From Oceanobacillus massiliensis str. N'diop (lineage in GTDB: Bacteria; Bacillota; Bacilli; Bacillales; Amphibacillaceae), in NCBI RefSeq assembly GCF_000285495.1, contig NZ_HE610976.1:26182-90181 (forward strand): 64,000 nucleotides of DNA, read 5' to 3'. This document shows, one piece after another, positions 8,731 through 18,740 of the stretch. How positions within the stretch are numbered: the stretch's first letter is position 1; every line of letters starts with the position of its first letter. The position numbers were made by a program, and so were the translations under genes. The notes under the pieces are model-generated. The model had not been told where the DNA came from, searched no databases, and was given only the letters and a program-made list of their open reading frames with translations.

Positions 8731-11700
8731 TTAATTTTCCCCATTCCCTTTTCCATTGTTTTTCCCTTTAGCTTTTCCTTTTGAGCTGGTTTCATCTTCG
8801 TCTCCGATATATAATTTACCTTCCGCTTGTTCACGGGTTTCGTTTCCGAAGTCATCCACGGCTTTTACTTCAATTACGGCGCCGTCAGCTGCTGTATTTC
8901 TTGGTACTGTCCAATATCCTACATAGGTTCCGTCGGATGTTTCCATCATTGGAAGTTCTGTAGCATTGGAAACTCTTAGATTTGTAAGCGGCATATGGAC
9001 CATAAAGGAAGCCTTCAATCCTGGTTCACTTTCAAATTCAATCTTGACACTTTGACCTGTTTCCAGATTTACATCTTCGGCAGGTGTTACGTTTGCAATC
9101 TCAGGTGCTGTGAAGTCTGCCGCAATGGTCAACGATTCAGTGGTTGAATTTCCTGCCAAGTCTGCTGCAGCCACTTCAATTGTATTTTCACCCTCATCCA
9201 GCAAAATACGTTTTGAGTAGCTTCCATCCTCTACAGGGGCTTCTTGACCATTTACCTCGACATAGTCAAGGTTTGCATCCTCAACAGTACCTTCGACGGT
9301 GACTGTTTCGCGTGTTGTTTTGTCTCCTTCTTCTGGTGAATCGATGGTAATTTCAGGTCCTTCTGTATCGAGTGTAACTGTCACTGATTCAGATTCACCA
9401 ACCACTGCTTCGTCTATCAGCGTCACTGCCTGAAGTTCATTCTCACCTTCAGCGAGTTCTGCTGGTATGGCGAATGTTCCGTCGTCACCTACTTCTGCTG
9501 TATCAACTTCTTCTCCATTGTTCGTTAACTTAATGGTAGTTGTTGGAGAAGCAGATCCTTCAACTGTCAACTCTGTTTCATTTGTAATGAAATCCTCAGC
9601 AGGTGATGTAATGACAGGATTCTCTACTCCGTATGCTAAACGGGCCCGAATCATATAATTACCTTCTATTGCCGGAGCTGGTGACCAAGCTCCACCAACA
9701 TATTGATAGCTGCGCTCGGCATTTGGTCCATTTTCATCTGTTGCCAGACCAGGTACATTTGGATTGGCCCCCGATTGAATGTATACCATATAGAAATCTC
9801 CATCTACTTGAATGGCGTGTTCGCTTAGATCAACAACTGTCCATTCATCCAAGCTTCTAATGGCAGTGGCATCGATTGGACCTGCAAGTCTTTGGCCCGG
9901 TGTACCATCTGGCCCAGAAGCATCCCAAACTTCCACTGCAAATTCAGTTCCACCTGGGGTTGGCCAATCTGTTCCGTGGAATTGGAATACACCGTCTGTT
10001 ACAACAGCTGATTCCTCTCCTTCAGGTAAGGACATTTTTACTGCCCAGCCATTACCTGCATCATAGAATGCACGCGCATTTTCAGCGGTTCCATCATCAT
10101 ATCCGATTTCTCCGCCAGGAACAGTGTAGAATGGCTCAAGCGCAATATCAACTTCAGCATCCTGGCCTGCCAGGTCTACTTCAGCTTCCGTACCATGATA
10201 TCCTCGTGCAACAACTTTCAATGTGTACGTTCCCTCATATACTGTCATGGAGAAATTGCCATCTGAATCTGTTTCAACAGGTTCAATGTTAGCATCTTCA
10301 ACCAATAGAATAGTTGCTCCTTCAACAGCTTCACCCGTATTTTCGTCTGTAATCGTTCCTGAGACGGTATACTGGTCAATTTCTTCCAGTGTGAAATCGG
10401 CATTAGTTGAAGCATCGTTTTCAATTGTTACGGCTTGCTCCTCGGAATGGTAGCCGTATGCTTCAGCAATTACTGTAAATTCACCGGCAGCATGCATGAA
10501 GGTGTAACTTCCATCTGCAGGATTTGTATTTACCGACCGTCCGCTTTCAAGTACACTGACTTGTGCACCAAGCGGAAGCAGCATTGGATGAACTCCAGTA
10601 TCGTCAGCTGCTGATTCAGATTGGGCCTTCTCCATGCTAGGCTGCAGCTTATCTGGGTTCACCTTTTCTTCTTTCTTCTTAGTTTCATTGGCACTGTTGC
10701 CATTGCCAATAATCCCCAAAGATGCCGCTGGCTCTTCTAAGCCTAATGATGTATTTGACAATGCTACATCATCAAGATACCAGCCATCCTTCAATACACT
10801 TCCATCCGTATTAAGATTGAAAGCAATATAGACACGCTCTCCACTATATTCTGAAAGGTCAACTTCCGTTTGCTCCCATCCATCAGAAGTATTGGTTAAA
10901 CGTAATAGCTGGGTCCAATTCTCTTGGTCCGTTGATATAAAAACATGTCCGAAATCCCAGTTATTTTCAATGTTATACCATTGATTAAACTGCAGGTAGG
11001 ATTCTCCTTCAGGTAAATCAATTGGAGGCATAACAAGGCTTGAGTCTTCATTATTCGCATATGTTCCTTCGGTGTTTGTAGCATAAACATATTCACCGGA
11101 GGCCGCTTCACCAGGTCCTGATGATGGTATACCATGGTTCCAGCTGTTATTATCTGTTCCCAATAGAGTCCATCCAGCCGGGTTCGTTTCAAAATCAACT
11201 GAATATCCTGTCGTGATGCCCGGGTGGACAGCAACCGTATAATCCTCACTGCTTACTTCATTGCCGCCAAAGTCATTGACTACAATATGGTAGCTGAATG
11301 AGTCTCCAGTTATTGCCTCACGTGGAATCGTTGCTGCATATTCACCAGATAGAAAGTCGCCTGTTATACGTTCAGCTTCAATGACTTCACCATCGCCATA
11401 GACTACTTCTACCGTATCGACACTGACATTGTCAGTTACATGAATAGTCAAGTCAAGTTTCATACCTTCATAGGTTTCCACTGGTGCCTCATGTTCAAAT
11501 ACAGGGGCTTCTGTATCTTCCCCTTCCATTGTCACTTGCCCTTCCAATGTTCCAAGACCGGATACAATGGATGAAATCGCATCATATGCATTAACCAAAC
11601 CATAGCCGAATCCCATATTAGGAGACTCCGGATATTCATTGTCAGTTAGTGGCTGTGCTGTAGTTGTAAGGATTTCTTCCAATTCTTCAATCGAAAGGCT

Positions 11701-13083
11701 TGCATCTGCCTGAATCAGTAGCGCAGCAACACCCGAAACAGCAGGACCTGCCATGGACGTGCCGTTCCATCCCCCTTCATAATTGCCGCCTGGGACGGAA
11801 GAACGAATATTCACGCCAGGAGCAGATATATCCGGCTTGATATCCCCCTCATATGGTGAAGGTCCCTCCAAAGAAAAGGATGCTAGGTTATCATCGATAT
11901 CTGTCGCACCGGTTGCAAAAGATTCCGGATAGTTTGCAGGGTTAGCAATCGATCCAGGCCCTCCTGGGTTAAATAGATCTGTATTACCGGCAGAAAATTC
12001 AGGGAAGATATCTGCCGCTCTCCATGCAATGACAACGTCGCGATACCATTCATCAAGACCTGGTCCGCCGCCCCATGAGTTATTTACAACATCTGGAGCC
12101 ATCGAAGCATCACCGTTTGGAGCCAGAATCCATTCAGCCGCTTCCAGTAAATCAGCATCTGTTCCGCCCGCTGCAGTGAATGCTTTAACAGCAATCCATT
12201 TTGCGCCGGGAGCAACACCAACCTGGTTCGTTCCATCCGGCTCACTGCCGACCATTGTTCCTGTCACATGCGTTCCATGGCCTTGATCGTCATAGGGTGT
12301 TCCTTCGCCCGCAGTTGCATCAAACCAGCTATACGTATGATCAACTTCTCCTGTAGCTGCATCATACCCGCGATATTTTTCTGCAAGTGCTGGGTGATCA
12401 TATTGAACACCGGTATCAATACTTGCTACAACGACACCTGAACCATCAAATCCCATATCCCAAGCTCCAGGTGCGCCAACACGATCAACGTTCCATTCCA
12501 CATTAGCGATATCGGATTTTGGAGCTTCTGTGTCTTTGGATACTGTCGTATTGAGTTCACGCGTTTCATTCGGAAGGATTTTTTCTACATCGGCAAATGT
12601 AGCTATCTTTTCTGCTACTTCCTTTGTCGCAGTAACTGCCATACCATTGACAATATGGTAGGATTTGAGAGCTTCTGCATTCCCTTTTTCAATTTCTGTC
12701 TCCAAGTATGCCTTAACCTCCTGCTGTGATGTCAAGGCTGTTTCTTTCAGTTCTGAAATAACCGCAGACCGCTGAATATGTTCTGTCTTCTGTGCAGAAA
12801 GACTAGACTTTTTTGCACTCTCCTTTGCTGCAGCGACTGCCTTCTCTACATCAGCTGATTCTTTAAATTTAACAAGGAAAGTAACTTTTTTGTCGTCTTT
12901 AAATTTCGTCAGCAGGCGCTCACTAAGTTTAACTTCGGAAACCTTATTGGAATCATTTAGAGAATAGCTTGCCTTACTGTTTGATTCAGCTAGTGTGAGC
13001 CCTGGTGTAATTAGAGAAAATGTCATTAAAAATGATGCTGCAATACTAAAGGCTTTTACTTGGCGCTTTTTCTTCAGTCTCAA
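8731..13083 (-). CDS. bpr: Bacillopeptidase F-type secreted subtilase
   Basis: Large extracellular serine protease, about 1450 aa, close in layout to B. subtilis Bpr. Numbered from an upstream TTG at 13101, it has a basic N-region and signal peptide (to about 40), an I9-type propeptide (about 65-185) and an S8 catalytic domain (about 205-515) with Asp229, His275 (GHGTHV), oxyanion Asn373 and Ser449 (GTSMAGP). After these come a jelly-roll/MAM-like region, two carboxypeptidase-regulatory-like repeats, bacterial Ig-like repeats, and a Lys/Gly/Asn-rich tail without a sortase motif. The TTG at 13083, seven bases after AGGGGAGG, is the likelier start, since the longer frame would translate its own SD. 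The role is bulk extracellular protein degradation, by family. Confidence 0.95.
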   Translation of the reverse strand: MRLKKKRQVKAFSIAASFLMTFSLITPGLTLAESNSKASYSLNDSNKVSEVKLSERLLTKFKDDKKVTFLVKFKESADVEKAVAAAKESAKKSSLSAQKTEHIQRSAVISELKETALTSQQEVKAYLETEIEKGNAEALKSYHIVNGMAVTATKEVAEKIATFADVEKILPNETRELNTTVSKDTEAPKSDIANVEWNVDRVGAPGAWDMGFDGSGVVVASIDTGVQYDHPALAEKYRGYDAATGEVDHTYSWFDATAGEGTPYDDQGHGTHVTGTMVGSEPDGTNQVGVAPGAKWIAVKAFTAAGGTDADLLEAAEWILAPNGDASMAPDVVNNSWGGGPGLDEWYRDVVIAWRAADIFPEFSAGNTDLFNPGGPGSIANPANYPESFATGATDIDDNLASFSLEGPSPYEGDIKPDISAPGVNIRSSVPGGNYEGGWNGTSMAGPAVSGVAALLIQADASLSIEELEEILTTTAQPLTDNEYPESPNMGFGYGLVNAYDAISSIVSGLGTLEGQVTMEGEDTEAPVFEHEAPVETYEGMKLDLTIHVTDNVSVDTVEVVYGDGEVIEAERITGDFLSGEYAATIPREAITGDSFSYHIVVNDFGGNEVSSEDYTVAVHPGITTGYSVDFETNPAGWTLLGTDNNSWNHGIPSSGPGEAASGEYVYATNTEGTYANNEDSSLVMPPIDLPEGESYLQFNQWYNIENNWDFGHVFISTDQENWTQLLRLTNTSDGWEQTEVDLSEYSGERVYIAFNLNTDGSVLKDGWYLDDVALSNTSLGLEEPAASLGIIGNGNSANETKKKEEKVNPDKLQPSMEKAQSESAADDTGVHPMLLPLGAQVSVLESGRSVNTNPADGSYTFMHAAGEFTVIAEAYGYHSEEQAVTIENDASTNADFTLEEIDQYTVSGTITDENTGEAVEGATILLVEDANIEPVETDSDGNFSMTVYEGTYTLKVVARGYHGTEAEVDLAGQDAEVDIALEPFYTVPGGEIGYDDGTAENARAFYDAGNGWAVKMSLPEGEESAVVTDGVFQFHGTDWPTPGGTEFAVEVWDASGPDGTPGQRLAGPIDATAIRSLDEWTVVDLSEHAIQVDGDFYMVYIQSGANPNVPGLATDENGPNAERSYQYVGGAWSPAPAIEGNYMIRARLAYGVENPVITSPAEDFITNETELTVEGSASPTTTIKLTNNGEEVDTAEVGDDGTFAIPAELAEGENELQAVTLIDEAVVGESESVTVTLDTEGPEITIDSPEEGDKTTRETVTVEGTVEDANLDYVEVNGQEAPVEDGSYSKRILLDEGENTIEVAAADLAGNSTTESLTIAADFTAPEIANVTPAEDVNLETGQSVKIEFESEPGLKASFMVHMPLTNLRVSNATELPMMETSDGTYVGYWTVPRNTAADGAVIEVKAVDDFGNETREQAEGKLYIGDEDETSSKGKAKGKNNGKGNGEN

Positions 13084-13632
13084 TTTTTTTCCTCCCCTCA
13101 ATTTTTGAAACCATGCTCCCTCACAAGCTCAAAATACGACATCTTTGCATACAAAAAACACCGTAACCTCCTTTTCAAAAAATCATGTCGATTTTCGAGC
13201 AATTGCGGTGTGTATGTAGAATCTCGTTGTTAAAACAATTATAGTTGAGTGTAATGAGTATTCATGTCGAACGGAGTCGAATAAAATCCGAATTTTCTAA
13301 ATTGATAGATAAGTAGGAATTTTTCTGGATTGTGTTCAATCTCAAAATAGCCATTTTTCATGATTTATCAGGTCTTCTGGCTTGTTTACCTTCCTTTTGC
13401 GGAAGTGAAAAAGAAAAAATGCATCAAAATGACTAATGAAATCTTTTTTTGGGGGGAATCGTTTTCTGAAAAGAGGAAAAACAGGACTATTGACCGTAAC
13501 CATTCAAGTCAGCAGCCATGATTAAGCGGGGTTAATGTACTAGATTGTGTATCACTGAATCTTTTTAACTAGATGTGTTTTTTGCATAAAAATACCTGCA
13601 ATTCTCCGGACGGGAAATTGCAGGTCCTATTT
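13084..13632. other. Intergenic region upstream of bpr
   Basis: About 550 bp. It should hold the bpr promoter; a TATAAT lies at 13243-13238 on the minus strand, without a convincing -35. Downstream of it is an AAAGGAGG sequence (about 13170) followed five bases later by GTG and a ten-codon frame (VFFVCKDVVF), lying within an ACACCG...CGGTGT pairing of about 65 nt. This could be a leader peptide or a relic. The rest is AT-rich without clear structure. Confidence 0.45.
13588..13625 (-). terminator. Terminator after M42 peptidase gene
   Basis: Minus-strand stem ACCTGCAATT / AATTGCAGGT, then ATTTTTATG, eight bases past the stop codon. Confidence 0.85.
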
Positions 13633-14691
13633 CTAATCCTCGAGCGGATTTAAACTCTCCTTTCCGGTCATATCAGCAATCATTGTTACCATTAGTTCAA
13701 TTTCTTCTTCAATATCATCAAGACTTGCTGTTTCCACTGGGGAATGCATATAACGTAATGGCAATGATACGAGGGAAACCGGCACTCCCTTGCCTGTCAG
13801 CCGCATTTTATCGGCATCTGTTCCTGTCATTCTTGGGGTCAGTTCATATTGAACGTCCATATTCAGCTTCTTGGCAGCTTGCTCCAGCAATTTATTGATC
13901 TTAATATTAATTGGTGCTCCTTTTGCAAGTACCGGCCCACCCTCAAGCGTGATATCTCCGTATTTATCTTTATTGACTCCCGGATAGTCTGTGGCAAAAG
14001 TCACATCACAGGCGATGGCCATGGTTGGTTCAATTCCTGCAGCTGCAAAGTACGCACCACCCAAATTGGTCTCTTCATTAACTGTGCTGGCAGCATATAC
14101 ACCGACATTGATGTCTGTTTCCGATAGGCGTTTTAGAACTTCCGCTACTATAAATGCACCGGTTCTGTTATCGAGTCCGCGTCCTGCGACATAGCGGTCC
14201 ATAAGAATCTCCGGCTCCGTTTTGTAGACACATAAATCACCGATTTGTATATCTTGCACTGCTTCTTCTTTTGACTTATATCCACAATCGATAAAGAGGT
14301 CTTCCAAACCAAAATCGTTTTTTAGTCCCCCATGATGCTGTGCATTAACTCCTATGACCCCTGTCACTGTTTTACTGTACCCTAGCACGGTTACCATCAT
14401 GCCTACTGCTGCTTTTGGATTAATTCCACCCATTTTATCAAAGTGCAGGTAACCACTCTCATCAATTCGGTTCACGACAAGCGCAATTTCATCACAATGC
14501 CCTGCAAGCAAAATTTTAAATGGAGCTTCAGGATTCAAAATGCCAATAGCATTTCCTGCATTATCCGTCCTGATTTCATCTGCAAAATCCTTCACATAAT
14601 TCATCCACTTCTTTTGAATTTCCATTTCCATACTTGACGGTGATGGTGTTTTCAAGAGTTCCATTAAAAAGTTCTGGTTTACTTTTGACAT
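13633..14691 (-). CDS. M42-family metallo-aminopeptidase (YsdC/FrvX-like)
   Basis: 352-aa cytosolic peptidase of the tetrahedral M42 family, which trims small peptides. Metal-binding and catalytic signatures are in place: AGHCDEIAL (His plus Asp), GRGLDNRTGAF (bridging Asp), NEETNLGGA (catalytic Glu and metal Glu), CDVTFATDYPG, and a late His in RYMHSPVETAS. The ATG at 14691 has AGGAGGAAGTATC upstream. It is a single gene with its own terminator. The exact substrate preference (glutamyl or general aminopeptidase) cannot be read from the sequence. Confidence 0.9.
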   Translation of the reverse strand: MSKVNQNFLMELLKTPSPSSMEMEIQKKWMNYVKDFADEIRTDNAGNAIGILNPEAPFKILLAGHCDEIALVVNRIDESGYLHFDKMGGINPKAAVGMMVTVLGYSKTVTGVIGVNAQHHGGLKNDFGLEDLFIDCGYKSKEEAVQDIQIGDLCVYKTEPEILMDRYVAGRGLDNRTGAFIVAEVLKRLSETDINVGVYAASTVNEETNLGGAYFAAAGIEPTMAIACDVTFATDYPGVNKDKYGDITLEGGPVLAKGAPINIKINKLLEQAAKKLNMDVQYELTPRMTGTDADKMRLTGKGVPVSLVSLPLRYMHSPVETASLDDIEEEIELMVTMIADMTGKESLNPLED

Positions 14692-14815
14692 GATACTTCC
14701 TCCTTATTTAGCTCCATCATAGCATGGAAGAGCAGTTTTGTTTACTCGTTACTAGATTATGGGTAAACTTTCAGTACAAGCTTTCTATCTTGCTGGAATG
14801 AGGAGTGTTTTTGAT

Positions 14816-15364
14816 ATGAATCTGAATGAATGGTTTGAAAAAGGTATGATTCCCGATCTTTACATTGAGTCATTGGAAAAGCATAAAGAGGATTTTCTCT
14901 ATATTTATGACAACTTTACCATTCCGAATGATGAAGCATTTTTCGAGAAAATTAGAAATCAAAATCTCAGGGCAATAGTTCTCACTGAAGACTGGTGTGG
15001 AGATGCCATGCTGAACATCCCCATTCTATTAAGGATTTCAGAAGCGGCTGATATTCAAGTGAAAATGCTTTTACGGGATCAGAATCTCGAACTAATGGAT
15101 CAATATCTAACAAACGGTAAATCTCGTTCCATTCCGATCTTTATTTTTATTGACGAAAACGGAAATGAAACAGCCAAATGGGGTCCACGTGCAGCCAGAG
15201 TCCAGGAATTTGTCGATCACTCCCGCAGCAAACTGCCTCCACAGGATGCAGAAGACTTCAAAGAAAAATCCAGTGAAGTCCATCTGTTCATGACTAAATC
15301 ATATCGGGATCATACCGAGTTCTGGTCAGACGTTTACGGGAGCTTAAAGGAAGTATTGCAATAA
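14816..15364 (+). CDS. Thioredoxin-like protein with WCGD motif
   Basis: About 182 aa. The segment IVLTEDWCGDAMLNIPILLRI is a thioredoxin-fold active-site region in which the second Cys of CxxC is replaced (CGDA), so it is unlikely to act as a disulfide reductase. A later IPIFIFIDENG contains the cis-Pro. The start at 14816 is favoured because GAGGAG lies ten bases upstream; the frame extends to 14759 without an SD. It is monocistronic, followed by a hairpin at 15374-15404. The role is unknown; monothiol redox or bacillithiol chemistry is only a guess. Confidence 0.8.
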   Translation: MNLNEWFEKGMIPDLYIESLEKHKEDFLYIYDNFTIPNDEAFFEKIRNQNLRAIVLTEDWCGDAMLNIPILLRISEAADIQVKMLLRDQNLELMDQYLTNGKSRSIPIFIFIDENGNETAKWGPRAARVQEFVDHSRSKLPPQDAEDFKEKSSEVHLFMTKSYRDHTEFWSDVYGSLKEVLQ

Positions 15365-15373
15365 CAATCCAAT

Positions 15374-15404
15374 TCAGCGATTGGAAGAGTATACTCCAAC
15401 CGCT
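15374..15404 (+). terminator. Possible terminator hairpin
   Basis: Stem CAGCG-TTGGA / TCCAA-CGCTG directly after the thioredoxin-like gene. There is no strong T-run, so termination is uncertain. Confidence 0.45.
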
Positions 15405-15521
15405 GATATCAAATTTCGGGAAGAAAACCGATCCGCTACTGCTTGTATGCAATCACAACTCTGTATACCTTTCCCCCACTTTCGCACATACTAATGAAAA
15501 ATCCATTACACAGGTGAAGCT

Positions 15522-16520
15522 ATGTACATTCGGTTACTGAAACATATCTATTTCCGTCTTCCAACCGCTGTTAAGCTGTTGATTACCATTTTCCTCCTCA
15601 TGAGTTTCTTCGGACTACTGATCCATTTAACAGAACCTGCTCAGTTCCCATCTATATTCGATGGCATCTGGTGGGCTTTTGTGACCGGGGCAACAGTTGG
15701 ATATGGCGATTATGTCCCATTGACCCCCACAGGAAGAATTGTCGGCATTCTGCTGATATTGTCTGGCGGAGGACTGCTTGCCTTCTATATTACATCTCTG
15801 TCAGCAGCTACGGTAAAGCGTGAGCAGGATCTTGAATATGGAAGACTTCCTTTCCGGGGAAGCAACCATTATATTTTCATCGGCTGGAATGAAAGAACAA
15901 GGCAATTGATCGATATTGTTGCACAAAAGTATCCCAGCATGCGTATGGTGCTAATTGATAGGACGCTGCGGCATATAAGTTTTACTGATTTTCCGGTCCA
16001 TTTCATTCATGGAGATGCAACCGAGGACAGCGTTTTGGCTAAAGCTAATATCGCTTATGCCGCCCGTGTCCTGATTAGCGCCGATATAGCCAAGAATGAA
16101 CGCCAGGCAGATAATTACACCATACTCGCAACAATTGCAGCACGGGGCAATAACAAAGATATACCAATCATTGCAGAGATCCTCTCTCGCATTCAGATTG
16201 AAAATGCTTTGCGGGCAGGAGCCTCGACAATCATCCGTTCCAATGACTTTATGAGCGGTTTATTTTTTCATGAACTCTCCCACAGCAAATCCGCTACACC
16301 ATTTGAAGATGTGATTCAGATACTGGTCCAACAGCAGTTCTCACATATTACGCTTCCGGTCGAATGTGAGAATAAGACGTATCAGACGGCATTAAATCAT
16401 CTATTGGCTAAAGGCAGACTGCTAATCGGAATCATTCGTGAAAATGAGCATTATATCCACCCAAAGGCAAACTTCCTTCTATTAAAAGGTGATATTCTTA
16501 TATCATTAACGAAATGGTAA
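15522..16520 (+). CDS. Two-TM potassium channel with TrkA-N (RCK) domain, YugO-like
   Basis: 332-aa K+ channel subunit: TM1 near residues 15-38, a pore loop with the selectivity filter TVGYGD (about 68-73), TM2 (about 85-108), then a cytoplasmic Rossmann-type RCK domain beginning at HYIFIGWNERTRQLI, and a smaller C-terminal domain. B. subtilis YugO has this layout and neighbours pgi/yugI-like genes, as here. Start ATG 15522 has AGGTGAAGCT upstream. YugO in B. subtilis is tied to K+ signalling in biofilms; whether that applies here is inference. Confidence 0.93.
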   Translation: MYIRLLKHIYFRLPTAVKLLITIFLLMSFFGLLIHLTEPAQFPSIFDGIWWAFVTGATVGYGDYVPLTPTGRIVGILLILSGGGLLAFYITSLSAATVKREQDLEYGRLPFRGSNHYIFIGWNERTRQLIDIVAQKYPSMRMVLIDRTLRHISFTDFPVHFIHGDATEDSVLAKANIAYAARVLISADIAKNERQADNYTILATIAARGNNKDIPIIAEILSRIQIENALRAGASTIIRSNDFMSGLFFHELSHSKSATPFEDVIQILVQQQFSHITLPVECENKTYQTALNHLLAKGRLLIGIIRENEHYIHPKANFLLLKGDILISLTKW

Positions 16521-16606
16521 ATTTACTTCTAGCTAGATTAAAGTTATTGTGCTATAATAATATATTGTGTATAAAGAATCGAATATTGGTATAGGAGTTG
16601 TTCAGC

Positions 16607-16978
16607 ATGACTAACAAATTTGAAGCTGGTCAAATAATAGACGGAAAAGTTACAGGAATACAGCCATACGGAGCATTCGTTGCATTAGACGAAGAAAATC
16701 AAGGCTTGGTTCACATCTCAGAAATCACACACGGATATGTTAAAGATATCAACGAACATTTATCAGTTGGAGACGACGTTAAAGTAAAAGTGATGAATGT
16801 TGATGATGCAAGAAATAAAGTATCTCTTTCTATTCGCGCTACAGAAGAAGCACCGAAGAAACCTGCAGCAAAAGCTAAAAAATCACAACCTGCTTTCAAA
16901 CAGGAAAATGATACAGCTGGTTTCAATACTTTGAAAGACAAGCTTCAAGAATGGATCGACCAATCTGAAAAGAAGTAA
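16607..16978 (+). CDS. yugI: S1-domain RNA-binding protein, general stress protein 13 family (YugI)
   Basis: 123 aa: one S1 RNA-binding domain (about residues 6-75, with GKVTGIQPYGAFVAL and GLVHISEI), a Lys/Ala-rich linker and a short acidic/amphipathic tail. Homologues bind the ribosome or RNA. ATG 16607 with AGGAG 11 bases upstream is preferred over the TTG at 16598. Position between yugO-like and pgi genes matches B. subtilis. Confidence 0.92.
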   Translation: MTNKFEAGQIIDGKVTGIQPYGAFVALDEENQGLVHISEITHGYVKDINEHLSVGDDVKVKVMNVDDARNKVSLSIRATEEAPKKPAAKAKKSQPAFKQENDTAGFNTLKDKLQEWIDQSEKK

Positions 16979-16981
16979 AAA

Positions 16982-17030
16982 GAACGAGGCATACCTGGTG
17001 AAATGACATACCAGAGTAGGCCTCTTTTTT
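16982..17030 (+). terminator. Terminator after yugI
   Basis: Interrupted stem GAGGC...ACCTGGT / ACCAG...GCCTC followed by a run of seven T. Confidence 0.65.
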
Positions 17031-17160
17031 TCTGTTTTTCCTCCCTTTTCCCAAACACCAAATCAACTATTTTCCCCGAAACTAGCATTGTTCTTGATAT
17101 TACAATTCCAATAGCTTAAAGTAAAGTTGTATAATTACTGCAGCTACAAGGAGGATAACC

Positions 17161-18507
17161 ATGACACATGTATCATTTAAATATGATAAAGCATTGAAAT
17201 TTTTTAATAAACAGGAAGTCGAAAACCTGAGCCCATTCGTTGAAGCAGCTCATCATATGCTTCATGAAAAAACGGGTGCCGGCAATGATTTTCTTGGCTG
17301 GATTGATTTACCGGAAAACTATGATAAGGAAGAATATGCCCGAATCAAAAAGAGTGCAGAAAAAATCAAAGGCGATTCCGATATCCTGCTTGTAATCGGG
17401 ATTGGCGGCTCCTATCTTGGTGCACGCGCAGCACTTGAAATGCTTAACCATTCATTCCAGAACCTGCTATCTAAAGAGGAACGCAAAGTGCCGCAAATCA
17501 TTTTTGTCGGCCATCATTTAAGTTCCACTTATATCAGCGAGCTTTTTGACATACTGAAGAATCGTGATTTTTCCATTAATGTGATATCAAAAAGCGGAAC
17601 AACAACAGAACCTGCTGTAGCTTTCCGCATCTTTAAAAAATACCTAGAAGAAAAATATGGTGCCCAAGAAGCTAAAGGCCGTATCTATGCAACGACCGAC
17701 AAGGCAAAAGGCGCATTAAAAACCTCTGCAGATGAGGCAGGATATGAAACATTTGTCATTCCTGATGATGTCGGCGGCCGTTATTCCGTCCTGACCGCTG
17801 TTGGTCTGCTGCCAATTGCAGTGAGCGGGATTTCGATTGATGACATGATGCAAGGTGCAAAAGATGCCATGAATGATTTTGCCGAGCCATCCCTAGAAAA
17901 AAATCCGGCATATCAATATGCTGCAGTTAGAAATGTTCTGTACAACAAAGGGAAGGTAACCGAGCTGCTTATTAATTATGAGCCAAGCTTGCAATATTTC
18001 TCTGAATGGTGGAAACAGTTATTCGGCGAAAGCGAAGGAAAAGATCAGAAAGCTATCTATCCTTCTTCCGCTAATTTCACAACAGATCTTCATTCATTGG
18101 GACAATATATTCAGGAAGGCCGTCGCAATATCTTTGAAACAGTGCTTCATGTCAACAGTGCAAAAAAAGAATTGATATTGGAAGCTGAAGAAAATGATTC
18201 AGATGGCTTGAACTATCTTGCCGGAAAAACAATTCACGAGATAAATGATAAAGCATTCCAGGGTACAATGCTTGCCCACACGGATGGTGATGTACCAAAT
18301 CTGATTGTGGAAGTACCTGCACTTGATGCCTATACATTCGGATATATGGTCTATTTCTTTGAAAAAGCTTGTGCAATCAGCGGATACTTGCTTGGAGTCA
18401 ATCCATTTGACCAGCCAGGCGTGGAAGCATACAAGAAAAATATGTTTGCATTGCTAGGAAAACCTGGATTTGAAAAAGAAAAAGAAGAATTGGAAAAACG
18501 TTTGTAA
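17161..18507 (+). CDS. pgi: Glucose-6-phosphate isomerase
   Basis: 448-aa glycolytic enzyme interconverting glucose-6-phosphate and fructose-6-phosphate. SIS-domain signatures are [27 protein letters not shown] (phosphate binding) and [16 protein letters not shown] 17161 follows AAGGAGGATAACC. Length is typical of the Gram-positive short form. It is probably transcribed alone. Confidence 0.98.
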   Translation: MTHVSFKYDKALKFFNKQEVENLSPFVEAAHHMLHEKTGAGNDFLGWIDLPENYDKEEYARIKKSAEKIKGDSDILLVIGIGGSYLGARAALEMLNHSFQNLLSKEERKVPQIIFVGHHLSSTYISELFDILKNRDFSINVISKSGTTTEPAVAFRIFKKYLEEKYGAQEAKGRIYATTDKAKGALKTSADEAGYETFVIPDDVGGRYSVLTAVGLLPIAVSGISIDDMMQGAKDAMNDFAEPSLEKNPAYQYAAVRNVLYNKGKVTELLINYEPSLQYFSEWWKQLFGESEGKDQKAIYPSSANFTTDLHSLGQYIQEGRRNIFETVLHVNSAKKELILEAEENDSDGLNYLAGKTIHEINDKAFQGTMLAHTDGDVPNLIVEVPALDAYTFGYMVYFFEKACAISGYLLGVNPFDQPGVEAYKKNMFALLGKPGFEKEKEELEKRL

Positions 18508-18663
18508 TAACGTTAATTGATTCTAAATCTCTCTTATAATTCTCTTTGTATGGAATAATAAATGAAAAAGTTCCATATTTATTAAAAAAGTAAAAAAGAT
18601 TGTTTATATTATTTCGGACGGGGTAATACTATAATTGTAAGACTTTCTCGTATTCCCCCTGTA

Positions 18664-18692
18664 GGCAAAGCGTATCAGCGCTTTGCTTTTTT
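18664..18692 (+). terminator. Strong terminator between pgi and the C-S lyase gene
   Basis: Stem GCAAAGCG / CGCTTTGC (loop TATCAG) followed by eight T. It lies 157 bp past pgi and about 28 bp before the -SD of the next gene, so it may end pgi transcripts or act as an attenuator. Confidence 0.88.
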
Positions 18693-18740
18693 TTATGTAT
18701 TTTCGCTATAATAGCAATAATGAACACGAGGAGGATGATG

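Noticed and set aside
9467-12286. Plus-strand open frames opposite bpr
   Set aside because: Shadows of the biased codon use of a long minus-strand gene; no SDs and low-complexity products.
18600-18635. Full -35/-10 promoter (TTGTTT...TATAAT)
   Set aside because: The spacing is 24 bp, too long for a sigma-A promoter; only the -10 is kept as a remark.
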